Assembly (NCBI GenBank): GCA_902489775.1
Contig: CABUBH010000005.1
Coordinates: forward strand, 1-64,000
Reading direction: 5' to 3'
From: an uncultured Collinsella sp.
GTDB taxonomy: Bacteria > Actinomycetota > Coriobacteriia > Coriobacteriales > Coriobacteriaceae
Length of the DNA stretch: 64,000 nt
How positions within the stretch are numbered: position 1 is the first letter of the stretch; every line of letters starts with the position of its first letter. Below the pieces are notes generated by a model. The model ran no database searches. It was not told the DNA's origin and worked only from the letters and a program-made list of their open reading frames with translations. Shown piece by piece: positions 16,570 to 25,647 of the stretch. Position numbers and translations under genes: made by a program.

Positions 16570-19500
16570 ATGTCCAACGCACCCACGCACTCTGTCCACA
16601 GCGCAATCGCAACAGGCCCGCTGCTCCTACTCCTCTTCCTACTCATCAGTTGCTTGGCTCCGAGACCCGCACTTGCCATCGACGGGTACGATCAGCTCGG
16701 CTTTCGCACCATTAGCGACGATTGTGGGCCCTTCTTCATCGGTAAGTACGAGGCTCAAGACGCCTCAATCGCGTACTGTATGAACCAGGAACGTCCCGGT
16801 CCCACCAAGCCGGGTGGCCCATGGCTCAACTTTGATCAGGGCTGGGTATGGCTCGACGACGAGTTCGCGGCGATCGTTTGTCACGGATATCCTTCCGCAA
16901 CGTCATTTGGCGGTTACAGCCTGTCGCCCGATCGCGCCCGTGCCGCCACTCAACTTGCCGTATGGATGCTTAACGGCACCACCCATGTCGACGGCACTTA
17001 CTCCTATACAACAGCTCAAGGCAAAACAAAGAGCGGGCATTTTACCGCCGACAATGAGGTTGTGGCTGCCGCACGGTGGCTTCACGACAATGCAAAATCG
17101 GGAGGCATCAAAGCCGCTCCGCACCGCGCACGGCGCTATTTGGGACCCATATCGGGCGGCAGCAAACGTCAAGACATGCTCTACGTGCTGCCAGCGGTCT
17201 CTGTTTCTTTCCAAAAGAAGTCCGCGAACACCGCCATTACCAGCGGAAACGACACCTATCAGTTTGACGGGGCAACATTCGATATCTTCGAGAGCATGAG
17301 CGACGCGCGCGTGGGCACGCTCAAAATGGACGGCAACGGCCGAGCACAGGCAACACTTTTACCCAACACAGCATACTACCTGGTAGAGACAAAGGCACCG
17401 GCAGGCTATATCCCTCGACGCGACCGCATCCCCTTTACCACGGAAGGCAATGGTGGTCATGTCACAATCGATGAGCAGCCAGGCACCATCACGTTGCGCA
17501 TCGTAAAGACCGACGCCGCAACGGGCGCCGGAGCCCAAGCGGGGGCCTCGCTTGCCGGCGCCGAGTTTACCTGCGTCTCTCAATCCACCCCCGGATGGAC
17601 GCAAACCCTCACAACCGACGAAAACGGTCGAGCCGCCCTTGATAACGTTCCCCTGGGAACCTTCACCATCTATGAGTCGAAGGCTCCCGAGGGCTACCTT
17701 CTGCCCAGCGACAGCTGGACCTACACCGTTGGAGCCGACCAGCTGGGCGACTCGGGCGTCGTCGAGCTCGAATCTCGCGTTTCTGATATTCCGATTGCAT
17801 TTGACCTTGAGATTTCCAAATTCAAAGATCATGGCAACAGCGATCAGTCTGGCTTGGAGCAGCCCGCGGAAGGCGTTGTCTTCGAAGTCGTCAGTAATAG
17901 CTCACAACAGGTTGTTGGAACGTTAACCACAAATATCTATGGTTTTGCCTCCACCAAAGACCAGCCCGGAGCATGGTTCGGCGCGGGCAAGCGGCCCGAC
18001 GGCGTCCACGGATCCATCCCCTATGACCGTGCCGGCTACACAGTTCGGGAGGTCCCAGAATCCGTCCCCGAAGGCTTTAAACAGGCAGGAGAATGGACCG
18101 CCTCGGCCGAACAGATTGCTGACGGTGCCGAGCTTCAGTACATCGTGGACAACCATGCCCTATCGACACATCTCCAGATTGCTAAGCGCGACGCCCAAAC
18201 CGGTGCCGCGGTTCCCCTTGCAGGCTTTAGCTTCCAGTTGCTCGACAGCAACCACGAGCCCATCTCACAAACGTGCTGGTATCCGACCCACAATGTCCTG
18301 AACACCTTTACGACCGACACAACTGGTACCGTCACGCTGCCCGAGTCTCTTAACCCGGGCACCTACTACGTGCGAGAAGTCTCGGCAAAGAAGCCTTATC
18401 TTGTCGGAGAGGATCTCGAGATAACAATCCCTGCCGACAGATATCTAACGCCCGTTGCGATTGCCTCATACTTCGACGATGCGGCAACCGGAAGCATCGA
18501 AATCGTAAAGTCCGACGCTACCGATGGGCACAACCTCATGGGGGCCGTGTTTGATATTCGAGCCGCGGGCGATATTATTCGCCCCGACGGCAGTATCGTT
18601 GCCCTGGACGGCGAAACCGTCGCCACCGTAACGACTGACGAGCAGGGGTCCGCCCGTGCGAGCCATCTTTCGCTGGGATGTGGAACCGCATGCTACGAAG
18701 TCGTTGAGACCCAAGCGCCCGAAGGATATCTCCTAGACCAAAGTCCCCATACGGTCGAGCTGTCATATGCCGACCAGACAACGTCCGTCATCGAAGCCCA
18801 TCTCGGAGTATTCGATGATTTCACCAAGATCGATATCTCAAAAGTCGACCTAACCGGAAAACAAGAGGTGGAGGGCGCTCAGCTCACCCTATATGGACAA
18901 GACGAAACCGAAATCGGCTCTTGGACCTCATCCGATAAACCTCACCGCATCGAACATCTTGCGCCCGGCACCTACACGTTGCGCGAAATGATGTCCCCGC
19001 GAACCTACGACCTTGCCGAGGAGATAACGTTTGAAGTGAAGGCTACGGGAGAAGTCCAATCTTTCGCAATGAAGGACGCGCCGATCGAGATCAAGGGACA
19101 GGTCGACAAGCGTCAAGAAATTGCCCAGCCCACCGGGGATGGCCTCTTGGCTAACGGCGATGGCAAAAACCGCGCCGCGACACAAGCCGATGCGGAAGGG
19201 TTTTTCTCCTACACCGTCGATGCGCGAAACGAGTCGACCACCTGGGTTGATGAGTTCACGATTACCGATGATCTTGAGTGCGCCAAGGACGGTACGGCAA
19301 GACTCGTCTCAATCGAAACCCCTATTGCCATCGGCGACCTCAACGGTCTGTGCAACGTGTGGTACCGCACAACGCCGCTGGGCTCGTCAGACATCGACGA
19401 GCAGGCAAACGCGACGCTTGACGATGGACATGAAAACCCCTGGCTTGAGTCCGACGAAGTTAAAGAGAGCCTGGGCGAGGACCGCCGTCTCGTTGATTAC

Positions 19501-20001
19501 GAAGGCTGGCATCTCTGGAAAACCGATGTCCCGACCACAAAATCAATCACGCTTGAGGTAAATGAGCTCGACCTTCCCGTCGATACCATCGTAACGGGCA
19601 TTCGCCTTGAGTACGGTGCGGTGGACGCCGACTTTGCAACCAGGTGCGACGAAGATTCTTGGAAGCGCGAAGACCTTAAAAACGAACATGACGATCTCGA
19701 TGACGCCAAGGCAACCCTCGGTACAGACGCCCGGAGTGCAGTAGTCCATATGCAGGCAACTTCTTCCTATACGCCCCAGGCACCAGTTGCCAACAGCGCC
19801 CGTGTCGACCTCTGTCGCAACGGCGGCGGCGACAAACTTGAGTCACATGACGAGGATCGTGTCGTTCAGCGCTGCACCCTACCGCAGGACCTACCGGCAA
19901 CAGGATCAGTTCCCATCGCCGCCTGCATCACCGCGCTCCTGACCTCGGGTGCGGCAGCCCTATGGTTCGCTCGCCTTAGGTCGATCCCAAAGAAGCGCTA
20001 A
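16570..20001 (+). CDS. Thioester- and CnaB-domain surface adhesin (LPXTG-like)
   Basis: Predicted wall-anchored adhesin or pilus-tip protein of 1143 residues. After a signal peptide ending near ALA (35), a thioester domain is marked by Cys70 and by Gln128 in the T-Q-L-A motif; such domains form an internal Cys-Gln bond and can bond covalently to host targets. About six SpaA/CnaB-type domains follow (residues about 215-860), with E-T/S-K-A-P-x-G-Y Glu motifs that normally support Lys-Asn isopeptide bonds. A further uncharacterised region, LPATG, a membrane span and an RSIPKKR tail end the protein. AGGAG lies 5 bases before the ATG. There is no pilin backbone or sortase gene next to it, so it may be used by a sortase encoded elsewhere. 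Confidence 0.9.
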   Translation: MSNAPTHSVHSAIATGPLLLLLFLLISCLAPRPALAIDGYDQLGFRTISDDCGPFFIGKYEAQDASIAYCMNQERPGPTKPGGPWLNFDQGWVWLDDEFAAIVCHGYPSATSFGGYSLSPDRARAATQLAVWMLNGTTHVDGTYSYTTAQGKTKSGHFTADNEVVAAARWLHDNAKSGGIKAAPHRARRYLGPISGGSKRQDMLYVLPAVSVSFQKKSANTAITSGNDTYQFDGATFDIFESMSDARVGTLKMDGNGRAQATLLPNTAYYLVETKAPAGYIPRRDRIPFTTEGNGGHVTIDEQPGTITLRIVKTDAATGAGAQAGASLAGAEFTCVSQSTPGWTQTLTTDENGRAALDNVPLGTFTIYESKAPEGYLLPSDSWTYTVGADQLGDSGVVELESRVSDIPIAFDLEISKFKDHGNSDQSGLEQPAEGVVFEVVSNSSQQVVGTLTTNIYGFASTKDQPGAWFGAGKRPDGVHGSIPYDRAGYTVREVPESVPEGFKQAGEWTASAEQIADGAELQYIVDNHALSTHLQIAKRDAQTGAAVPLAGFSFQLLDSNHEPISQTCWYPTHNVLNTFTTDTTGTVTLPESLNPGTYYVREVSAKKPYLVGEDLEITIPADRYLTPVAIASYFDDAATGSIEIVKSDATDGHNLMGAVFDIRAAGDIIRPDGSIVALDGETVATVTTDEQGSARASHLSLGCGTACYEVVETQAPEGYLLDQSPHTVELSYADQTTSVIEAHLGVFDDFTKIDISKVDLTGKQEVEGAQLTLYGQDETEIGSWTSSDKPHRIEHLAPGTYTLREMMSPRTYDLAEEITFEVKATGEVQSFAMKDAPIEIKGQVDKRQEIAQPTGDGLLANGDGKNRAATQADAEGFFSYTVDARNESTTWVDEFTITDDLECAKDGTARLVSIETPIAIGDLNGLCNVWYRTTPLGSSDIDEQANATLDDGHENPWLESDEVKESLGEDRRLVDYEGWHLWKTDVPTTKSITLEVNELDLPVDTIVTGIRLEYGAVDADFATRCDEDSWKREDLKNEHDDLDDAKATLGTDARSAVVHMQATSSYTPQAPVANSARVDLCRNGGGDKLESHDEDRVVQRCTLPQDLPATGSVPIAACITALLTSGAAALWFARLRSIPKKR

Positions 20002-20009
20002 CGCGATAA

Positions 20010-20045
20010 AAAGCGGGCGAGTCAGTCTCCCGCCTCGCCCGCTTT
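20010..20045. terminator. Bidirectional terminator between the adhesin and the small TM gene
   Basis: AAAGCGGGCGAG and its exact 12-base complement flank a 12-base loop between convergent genes. Confidence 0.85.
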
Positions 20046-20066
20046 CAATCATGTAAATCGCCACAT

Positions 20067-20285
20067 CTACTCGGCAGATGAAGATCCGCTGTCGACGAGC
20101 GCCTGCTCGGACTCGGGGATTCCATCGGCACCCGTACTTTGCTCTTGCTCCACCTCTTCGCTGATTGCGGATGCGGGGGTCGACCCCTTTACACCCACGA
20201 TATAGGCAGCCCCAAATCCCAAAGCGACGGCAATAAGGGTCAGAATCAAATAAACAGGCCAATGACGTTTAATGAACGAAAACAC
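20067..20285 (-). CDS. Hypothetical single-span membrane protein
   Basis: A 72-residue protein: a short basic N-terminus (FIKRHWP), one membrane span at about 10-31, and an acidic Ser/Glu-rich tail of about 40 residues. It lies 21 bp after the M28-like peptidase gene on the same strand and is probably co-transcribed, so it may be an accessory of that protein. No family is recognised. Confidence 0.65.
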   Translation of the reverse strand: MFSFIKRHWPVYLILTLIAVALGFGAAYIVGVKGSTPASAISEEVEQEQSTGADGIPESEQALVDSGSSSAE

Positions 20286-20306
20286 GTTGACTCCTTAGAG
20301 CTCCGC

Positions 20307-23300
20307 CTACGAACGGCGGATAACCTCGGTCACGACCTCGGATACCGTGGCAATGTTCGTCGGGTTAACGTTGTGGGGCAGGTCGTCCTCGGTGCGAGCA
20401 CAAGCCAGGCGCGTGCCGTCCACACCGGCGATGGTGAGGGCACGACGGCTCGCCTCGAGTGCGGCATAGGCATCGGTCTTGGCATAGGGCATCTCGAGCG
20501 CACCACAATCGACATGGAACGACTTGCAGACCTTGCTGACCAGATTCATGATGCGGCGGTCGCCCTTAAGCAGCTGCTGCTCGCCCTCGACCGTCACTAC
20601 CGAAAGCCTACCGGCGCCGACGGATTCAAGATTGATGAAGAATACGCCGCGGAGCTTATCGCGATGCGAGGCCAAGAACGCCTTCATGCCGGCGCCATCA
20701 CAATCCGAGGCACCCGTCGCCACAAACCAGATATCGTGACCAAGCAGTTCGTCATCGCCCATAGAAGCGACAGCCGAGAGCATGTCCTCGTCAGATGCAC
20801 CATCGGAAGACGTGGCGCCGCCCTTCCAGCCGTCGTTATCGTCCTCGAAGTTATCCCACGAGCCGATACCGCGGCCAGACTTCTTAGCATCGTAATCGTC
20901 TTCGACACCCAGCCAGTCACTCATGCTGTCCTGATCGTTTTTCTTTTTACGACCAAACAGACCGCCCAGACCGCGCTTGCGGGGCTTGGGCGCGGCCGAA
21001 GCGGGAGCCGAGATGGTCTCGAGCGGCTGCGCGCCCGACGCGACGGGCATGGAAGGTGCAACGGGCGCCGACGTGGGCTCGGGACCCTGCGCCGTCGCGA
21101 AGGGGTCATCGACCTGAGCCGAGGGGTCGGGAAGGTCGAACAGTGACGTGCGAGACGCAACGTTAGCCTGCTTCATCGACGGCAGCGACGGATCGGGAAC
21201 CGAAGCCAACGGCGACGAGGAGGGCGTAGGCACCGGAACTGACGCCGGATCGGGAACATTCATCTGCGGGCGCGGCGTGGCCTGAGACGAAATCTGCGCC
21301 ATGAGGGAATCGACCGTTTCGTCCTGAGTGGGGGCGACGTTGGCAACCGTGGAGCCAGAACCACCCGGAGTCGGCATGGTGAAAATCTGCGTGGAGTAAG
21401 GTCTCGACTCGTCCGTCTCGGGCGCCTCGGAAACCTCGGAGACCACAGCTGCCTCATCCTGCTCGACCTCGGCCGAATCGTTCTGCTCAACCGCTACGTG
21501 CTGCTCTTCCTCAGCACTGACCTCAACGACCTGGTCTTCGGCAGCATCCGGGACTTCAACCGCATCGGCGGTCTCGGCATCGTTTGCCACAGCGGCCTGA
21601 TCATCGGAAGCCTCAAGGGGCTCAGCAATCGCGGTGCCCTGTTTTTCAAACGTTATCGTGGCATCGAACTGCGCGGCGTCGAACGACATGGTGCCATCAA
21701 CGGGCTGCTGGGGCTCGAAAGACGTCGTCGCCTCAACAACATCAGCGGATGCCGGTTGCTGGGACTCAAAAGACGTCGTAGCTTCGGCAGCGTCGACGGC
21801 CACGGGCTGCTGAGCCTCGTTCTGTTCGAACTCCTGCGCCGCACGCTCACGCTCCGCCTCGGCTGCCTGCTGCTGAGCGATAGCCTCCTGCTCGGCAGCC
21901 TCGCGTGCGATGGCGCGCTTTTCCTCAAAGTCGTCGATGAATTTCTTGCCCTTTGCAAATGCACCCTTAAAGAAGCTGGAAGCACTGGCCCCAATCGAAG
22001 AGAAGGCGGATGCAATATCGGCATGGGGCGTCGCCGCGGGAATCTCGGCCGAGAAATCGGTATCACTCTCGTAAGACACGCGCCTCGGCTGTTCAGCGTA
22101 ATCGTCGTCAGACTCGTCCGTAACGTCTTGCGCCGGCGCGGCGGGAGCCAAAATGTCCAGTCCTGCCGCGGGATCGATCGCGGACACCGCCTCGGGCTCG
22201 GCAACGGCAGCGGTAACCGCGGCAGACTCATCATCCACGGCGACAACGGGCGCAGGTGCAGTCACGACGGGGGCAGGCTCGGGCTCGAATGTCGGCTCCT
22301 CGCCCTCCTCGTAATCGAGCGTACAGGACTCGGGAAGCATGCCGAGTGCGCGGATGGCATCCGAACCAAAGCGGATGTTGCCGGCGGCATTGCGATAGAG
22401 CTTAGGCTCAGGCTCGCTGGGCTCGACCACAACAGACTCCTCCGCCGACTCGGCAGCGGGAACCTCGGCAGCAGGCTCTTCGACTTGGACAGCCTGGCCC
22501 TGCGCCTCGGGCACAATGGAGCCGATCAGCGTCTCGTCGGCAGATGCACCCTCAAAGCCATCGATCTGCTCGTCGAAAGCCTCGCCTTGTTCGGACTCGA
22601 GCTGATCATCGGAAGCGATCGGCTGGCCAAACTCGTCCTCCTCGTAGGTAGGCTCTTCGTACTCAATGGTGTTGCCATAGTCGTTTTGCTGCTGGGCCGC
22701 GGCATATTCCGCCGCCGCACGTGCCATCTCCTCGGCGCGACGTTTTTGCTCACCAAAATAGGTGTCGAACGGAACATCGTCGGGGAACTCATTCTCGCCC
22801 TGGAAGGGGGCGACATTGTCCATAACGCCAAGCAAAGCGGCGACAGAAGATTTGTTGCACACCGCGCCGGACGTATAGGGAAGGATGTAGCGATTGGAGA
22901 TGATGTTTGCCGCGTTGGCGAGCGCAACGAGAGAGGCGAGAATCGCGACGATCCACAGCAGAACCTTGAGCGCGCCGGGAAGCGGCAGGATACGCAGGAC
23001 GGCGACGGCAGCGGGGGCAACCGTGGCGACGGGCAGCAACTTAGCGATGAGCGCGCGGTACGAAGCATAGGGTTCGCGGGCAAGCAGCTCGGCGCGAGGG
23101 GAGTCGTAATGTGCGACAACGACCACCGGGCGATTGCGCGGGGACGCGAGCGGGCCAGAAGCCTTGTGATAGGCGATGACATTTTGGCTCACGCCCGTCT
23201 TTCCCAGCCCCGAAATCACGGGATGCCCGGTACGCTCGAGCACATAGAGCACGGCACCGATGATGGCCAGCAGGGTACCGACCAAGCCGATGCCGCCACC

Positions 23301-23522
23301 GATACCCATAAGCAGGGCGCCGACAAACGCAAGGATGCCGGTGATAGCAAATGCCAGCCTGCTCGGCGCGGGAGCATTAAACTCCTGCACCTCGGGATCA
23401 AAGCCATGGTTGCGGAAAATCTGAGCGATATCCTCGGCAGCCAAGCGCTCTTCTTCGCTGCATGCCGGCGTGATGCCGGTGTTCTGCAGCAGGTGGTTGA
23501 TATAGTTCTGGGTGTTCGCCAT
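20307..23522 (-). CDS. M28-like peptidase domain split by a long acidic insert, membrane-associated
   Basis: A 1071-residue protein. The first part has an M28-type strand with VVVVAHYDSPR (His138, Asp140), flanked by hydrophobic segments at about 56-96 and 163-208. From about 265 to 927 it is a Glu/Ala/Pro/Gln-rich low-complexity region with repeated FE-Q-Q-P-type units. The last 144 residues resume an M28-like fold (DIWFVATGA, FINLESVG, a final His1050 in LPHNVN). Two usual catalytic features look altered: the bridging Asp region reads CNKSS, and the EE pair is replaced by S-D. It may be a degenerate or non-peptidase member. The ATG 23522 has GGAG 6 bases upstream. Confidence 0.75.
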   Translation of the reverse strand: MANTQNYINHLLQNTGITPACSEEERLAAEDIAQIFRNHGFDPEVQEFNAPAPSRLAFAITGILAFVGALLMGIGGGIGLVGTLLAIIGAVLYVLERTGHPVISGLGKTGVSQNVIAYHKASGPLASPRNRPVVVVAHYDSPRAELLAREPYASYRALIAKLLPVATVAPAAVAVLRILPLPGALKVLLWIVAILASLVALANAANIISNRYILPYTSGAVCNKSSVAALLGVMDNVAPFQGENEFPDDVPFDTYFGEQKRRAEEMARAAAEYAAAQQQNDYGNTIEYEEPTYEEDEFGQPIASDDQLESEQGEAFDEQIDGFEGASADETLIGSIVPEAQGQAVQVEEPAAEVPAAESAEESVVVEPSEPEPKLYRNAAGNIRFGSDAIRALGMLPESCTLDYEEGEEPTFEPEPAPVVTAPAPVVAVDDESAAVTAAVAEPEAVSAIDPAAGLDILAPAAPAQDVTDESDDDYAEQPRRVSYESDTDFSAEIPAATPHADIASAFSSIGASASSFFKGAFAKGKKFIDDFEEKRAIAREAAEQEAIAQQQAAEAERERAAQEFEQNEAQQPVAVDAAEATTSFESQQPASADVVEATTSFEPQQPVDGTMSFDAAQFDATITFEKQGTAIAEPLEASDDQAAVANDAETADAVEVPDAAEDQVVEVSAEEEQHVAVEQNDSAEVEQDEAAVVSEVSEAPETDESRPYSTQIFTMPTPGGSGSTVANVAPTQDETVDSLMAQISSQATPRPQMNVPDPASVPVPTPSSSPLASVPDPSLPSMKQANVASRTSLFDLPDPSAQVDDPFATAQGPEPTSAPVAPSMPVASGAQPLETISAPASAAPKPRKRGLGGLFGRKKKNDQDSMSDWLGVEDDYDAKKSGRGIGSWDNFEDDNDGWKGGATSSDGASDEDMLSAVASMGDDELLGHDIWFVATGASDCDGAGMKAFLASHRDKLRGVFFINLESVGAGRLSVVTVEGEQQLLKGDRRIMNLVSKVCKSFHVDCGALEMPYAKTDAYAALEASRRALTIAGVDGTRLACARTEDDLPHNVNPTNIATVSEVVTEVIRRS

Positions 23523-23720
23523 GTGCGCTCCACATCCATAATCCGACAAATAGGCCCAATGCATGCACATTAGAACCGTATATAGTCGAAAGTATACCCC
23601 GAGCGAGCGCAAACGACCGAATTCGGGCCATCTTAACGCCCCGAGCGGACAAGGATATAGCCTAATCTCCATATCGGACTAAAATCATGGCAGCAAACCA
23701 CCTTCCCATGCGAGGACTCT

Positions 23721-24743
23721 ATGACGGCAAGCGACACGACCGCTACGAACAAAAAGGGAACGCCGGAGCCCAGTTTCGATAAAACTGCCCAGCGCATCCT
23801 CAATCTTTTCTTTGTGCTCAACAGCTCTCCCGAGCCGTTGACGACCGAGCAAATCGTCTTGGATTCCGATTTGGGGTATGGCTCGGGCAACATCGACTCG
23901 GATAAGCGCAAGTTTCGTCGCGATCGCGACAAACTACTCGAACGCGGCATTGTTATCAAAGAGGTTCGCCCCGCCGGCGCGCAAGAGACCGAGGAAAGCT
24001 CGTGGACGATCGACCGCGAGCACACGTTTGCGGCAGGTGGTCTCATCACCGCAGACGATGCCGACATCTTGCTGGACGCCATCGACCAGACGCTTGCGGC
24101 CGGCTCCTCCGCTTTTGCCGCGCCGCTCGCCGACATCCGGTCCAAGATTGCCTATCTCACCGGCATATCTGCCGCAGACGAGGCGCCGATCCATCGTTCT
24201 CCCACCGTCGATGCAGTTTGGAGCGCCTTTGCCGAGCGCTGTGCACTGCGCTTTTTGTATCAGAACGGTCGCGGCGAGCAGAAAGAGCGCACCGTCTGCG
24301 TCTACGGTATGTTCGAACACGATGGCACGGCGTATTTCTGCGGTCTGGACAATGCCACCGACAACATCAGAACGTTCCGCTGCGACCGCATCGTCCGCGC
24401 TTGGCGCCCCTCAAAGGCATACTCCATTCCCGCAGACTTCAATCTCAACGATTACCTGTTCTTTGAGTTCGATTTTGCCGACCGACCGCCCGTTGCGGCA
24501 ACGTTCTCGTTCGCGCGCGAGTCGCAAGCCGATATGGTCAGCGGTCTCACGCGCGGGCGAGGCGATCTTGCACGCAGCGAAGAAGGATGGACCTGGACCG
24601 TTGACGTGCGCGACTTTGACGCCGCCGCCTCATTCTGCATGGCCCATGCCATGGACGGCATGAGACCCGTTGCCCCCGATGCACTCAAACTGGCATGGAA
24701 CCACCTCATCGAAAGGACGGTGCATGAGCATGCCCGCTCGTAA
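23721..24743 (+). CDS. WYL-domain regulator, first of a pair (PafB-like)
   Basis: A 340-residue regulator. The N-terminal segment (about 18-80) is a winged helix with a D-x-x-K-x-R-R-D-x-x-x-L-x-x-x-G core. The middle carries a WYL domain (LRFLYQNGRGEQKERTVCVYGMFEHDGTAYFCGLD), and a WCX-like C-terminus follows. A second WYL gene begins inside its last 20 bases. Tandem WYL pairs in actinobacteria are typified by PafB-PafC, which activate DNA-damage genes as a heterodimer. The pairing and the adjacent DinG helicase fit that role, but identity with PafB is inferred. Confidence 0.82.
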   Translation: MTASDTTATNKKGTPEPSFDKTAQRILNLFFVLNSSPEPLTTEQIVLDSDLGYGSGNIDSDKRKFRRDRDKLLERGIVIKEVRPAGAQETEESSWTIDREHTFAAGGLITADDADILLDAIDQTLAAGSSAFAAPLADIRSKIAYLTGISAADEAPIHRSPTVDAVWSAFAERCALRFLYQNGRGEQKERTVCVYGMFEHDGTAYFCGLDNATDNIRTFRCDRIVRAWRPSKAYSIPADFNLNDYLFFEFDFADRPPVAATFSFARESQADMVSGLTRGRGDLARSEEGWTWTVDVRDFDAAASFCMAHAMDGMRPVAPDALKLAWNHLIERTVHEHARS

Positions 24744-25647
24744 ACTCACCAGCGAGCAGAGACTCTCGCGTGCCATCGACATCATGGAAGCCCTCTACGC
24801 CGCCGGGAGCGTGGGGCTGACGAGAAATGAGATTTGCAATCGCTTTGACATTTCCGGAACCTCGCTGGACGAGATTCTCGATATTGTCTCGACCCTCGCT
24901 GATCGCGAGTCGGGCGCCCGCATTATCTGCGAGCGCAACGGCGAACACATATCCCTTACCGGCGATGCGGGGTGCGTGCTGCCGCTGCGCTTGAGTGCCG
25001 CCGAAGGCGCCGTGCTCAACCATGAACTTGAATCACTGGGGATCGAGCCCCAGGCGGCGGCTCGGATTCGACATGCTCTCCTTCCCGAAGAGCTCAGCTA
25101 CAATCAGCGCGTCGTCGATACTGTTGTCCGCGGATCGCACTGGCAGCAGCTCAGCAGCGCTATTCAGGACGGCGTTCGTTGCCGTATTACCTATCGTTCG
25201 ATGGACGATGCACAGCCGCGCGAGCGCCTCATCGACCCCTTGCGCATCGCGACGCATGGCGACCAGACCTACCTGATTGCCTGGGACATCGAAGTTGATG
25301 GGCAACGTTCCTACCGCATGGACAAAATCGAGGGCCTTTCCCTCACCGAGGATTCCGTCGAGCGCCACGCGCCTTCGACCGCATCCCTTCACGACTCCCT
25401 CTCCCAAGCGGAGCAGGGCGTAAAGCTCCTCATGCCGCGCGACATGGCAGAGCGTCTGGGCTGGGCCGGCATTATGTCGATCGAGCGCAGCGGGGCAGAC
25501 ACGGCAACGGTAACCGTGCATTACGGCTCCGAGCGTTGGCTGCTGAGCCAGATAATCGCAGCGGGCGGAGCCATCCGCATCTTGGATGACCCCACCCTGT
25601 CAAAGCGTCTGTGCGATATGGCAAAAACCCTCGTCTGTCCGCTTTAG
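24724..25647 (+). CDS. WYL-domain regulator, second of a pair (PafC-like)
   Basis: A 307-residue protein with an N-terminal helix-turn-helix (LTRNEICNRFDISGTSLDEIL), a central WYL domain (VRCRITYRSMDDAQPRERLIDPLRI, then TYLIAWDIEV) and a WCX-like tail. The reading frame opens at 24670, but ATG 24724 follows AAAGGA by 7 bases and is the likely start. It overlaps the first WYL gene by 20 bases, so translation is coupled. The 3' end overlaps the convergent helicase gene by 4 bases. Confidence 0.82.
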   Translation: MSMPARKLTSEQRLSRAIDIMEALYAAGSVGLTRNEICNRFDISGTSLDEILDIVSTLADRESGARIICERNGEHISLTGDAGCVLPLRLSAAEGAVLNHELESLGIEPQAAARIRHALLPEELSYNQRVVDTVVRGSHWQQLSSAIQDGVRCRITYRSMDDAQPRERLIDPLRIATHGDQTYLIAWDIEVDGQRSYRMDKIEGLSLTEDSVERHAPSTASLHDSLSQAEQGVKLLMPRDMAERLGWAGIMSIERSGADTATVTVHYGSERWLLSQIIAAGGAIRILDDPTLSKRLCDMAKTLVCPL

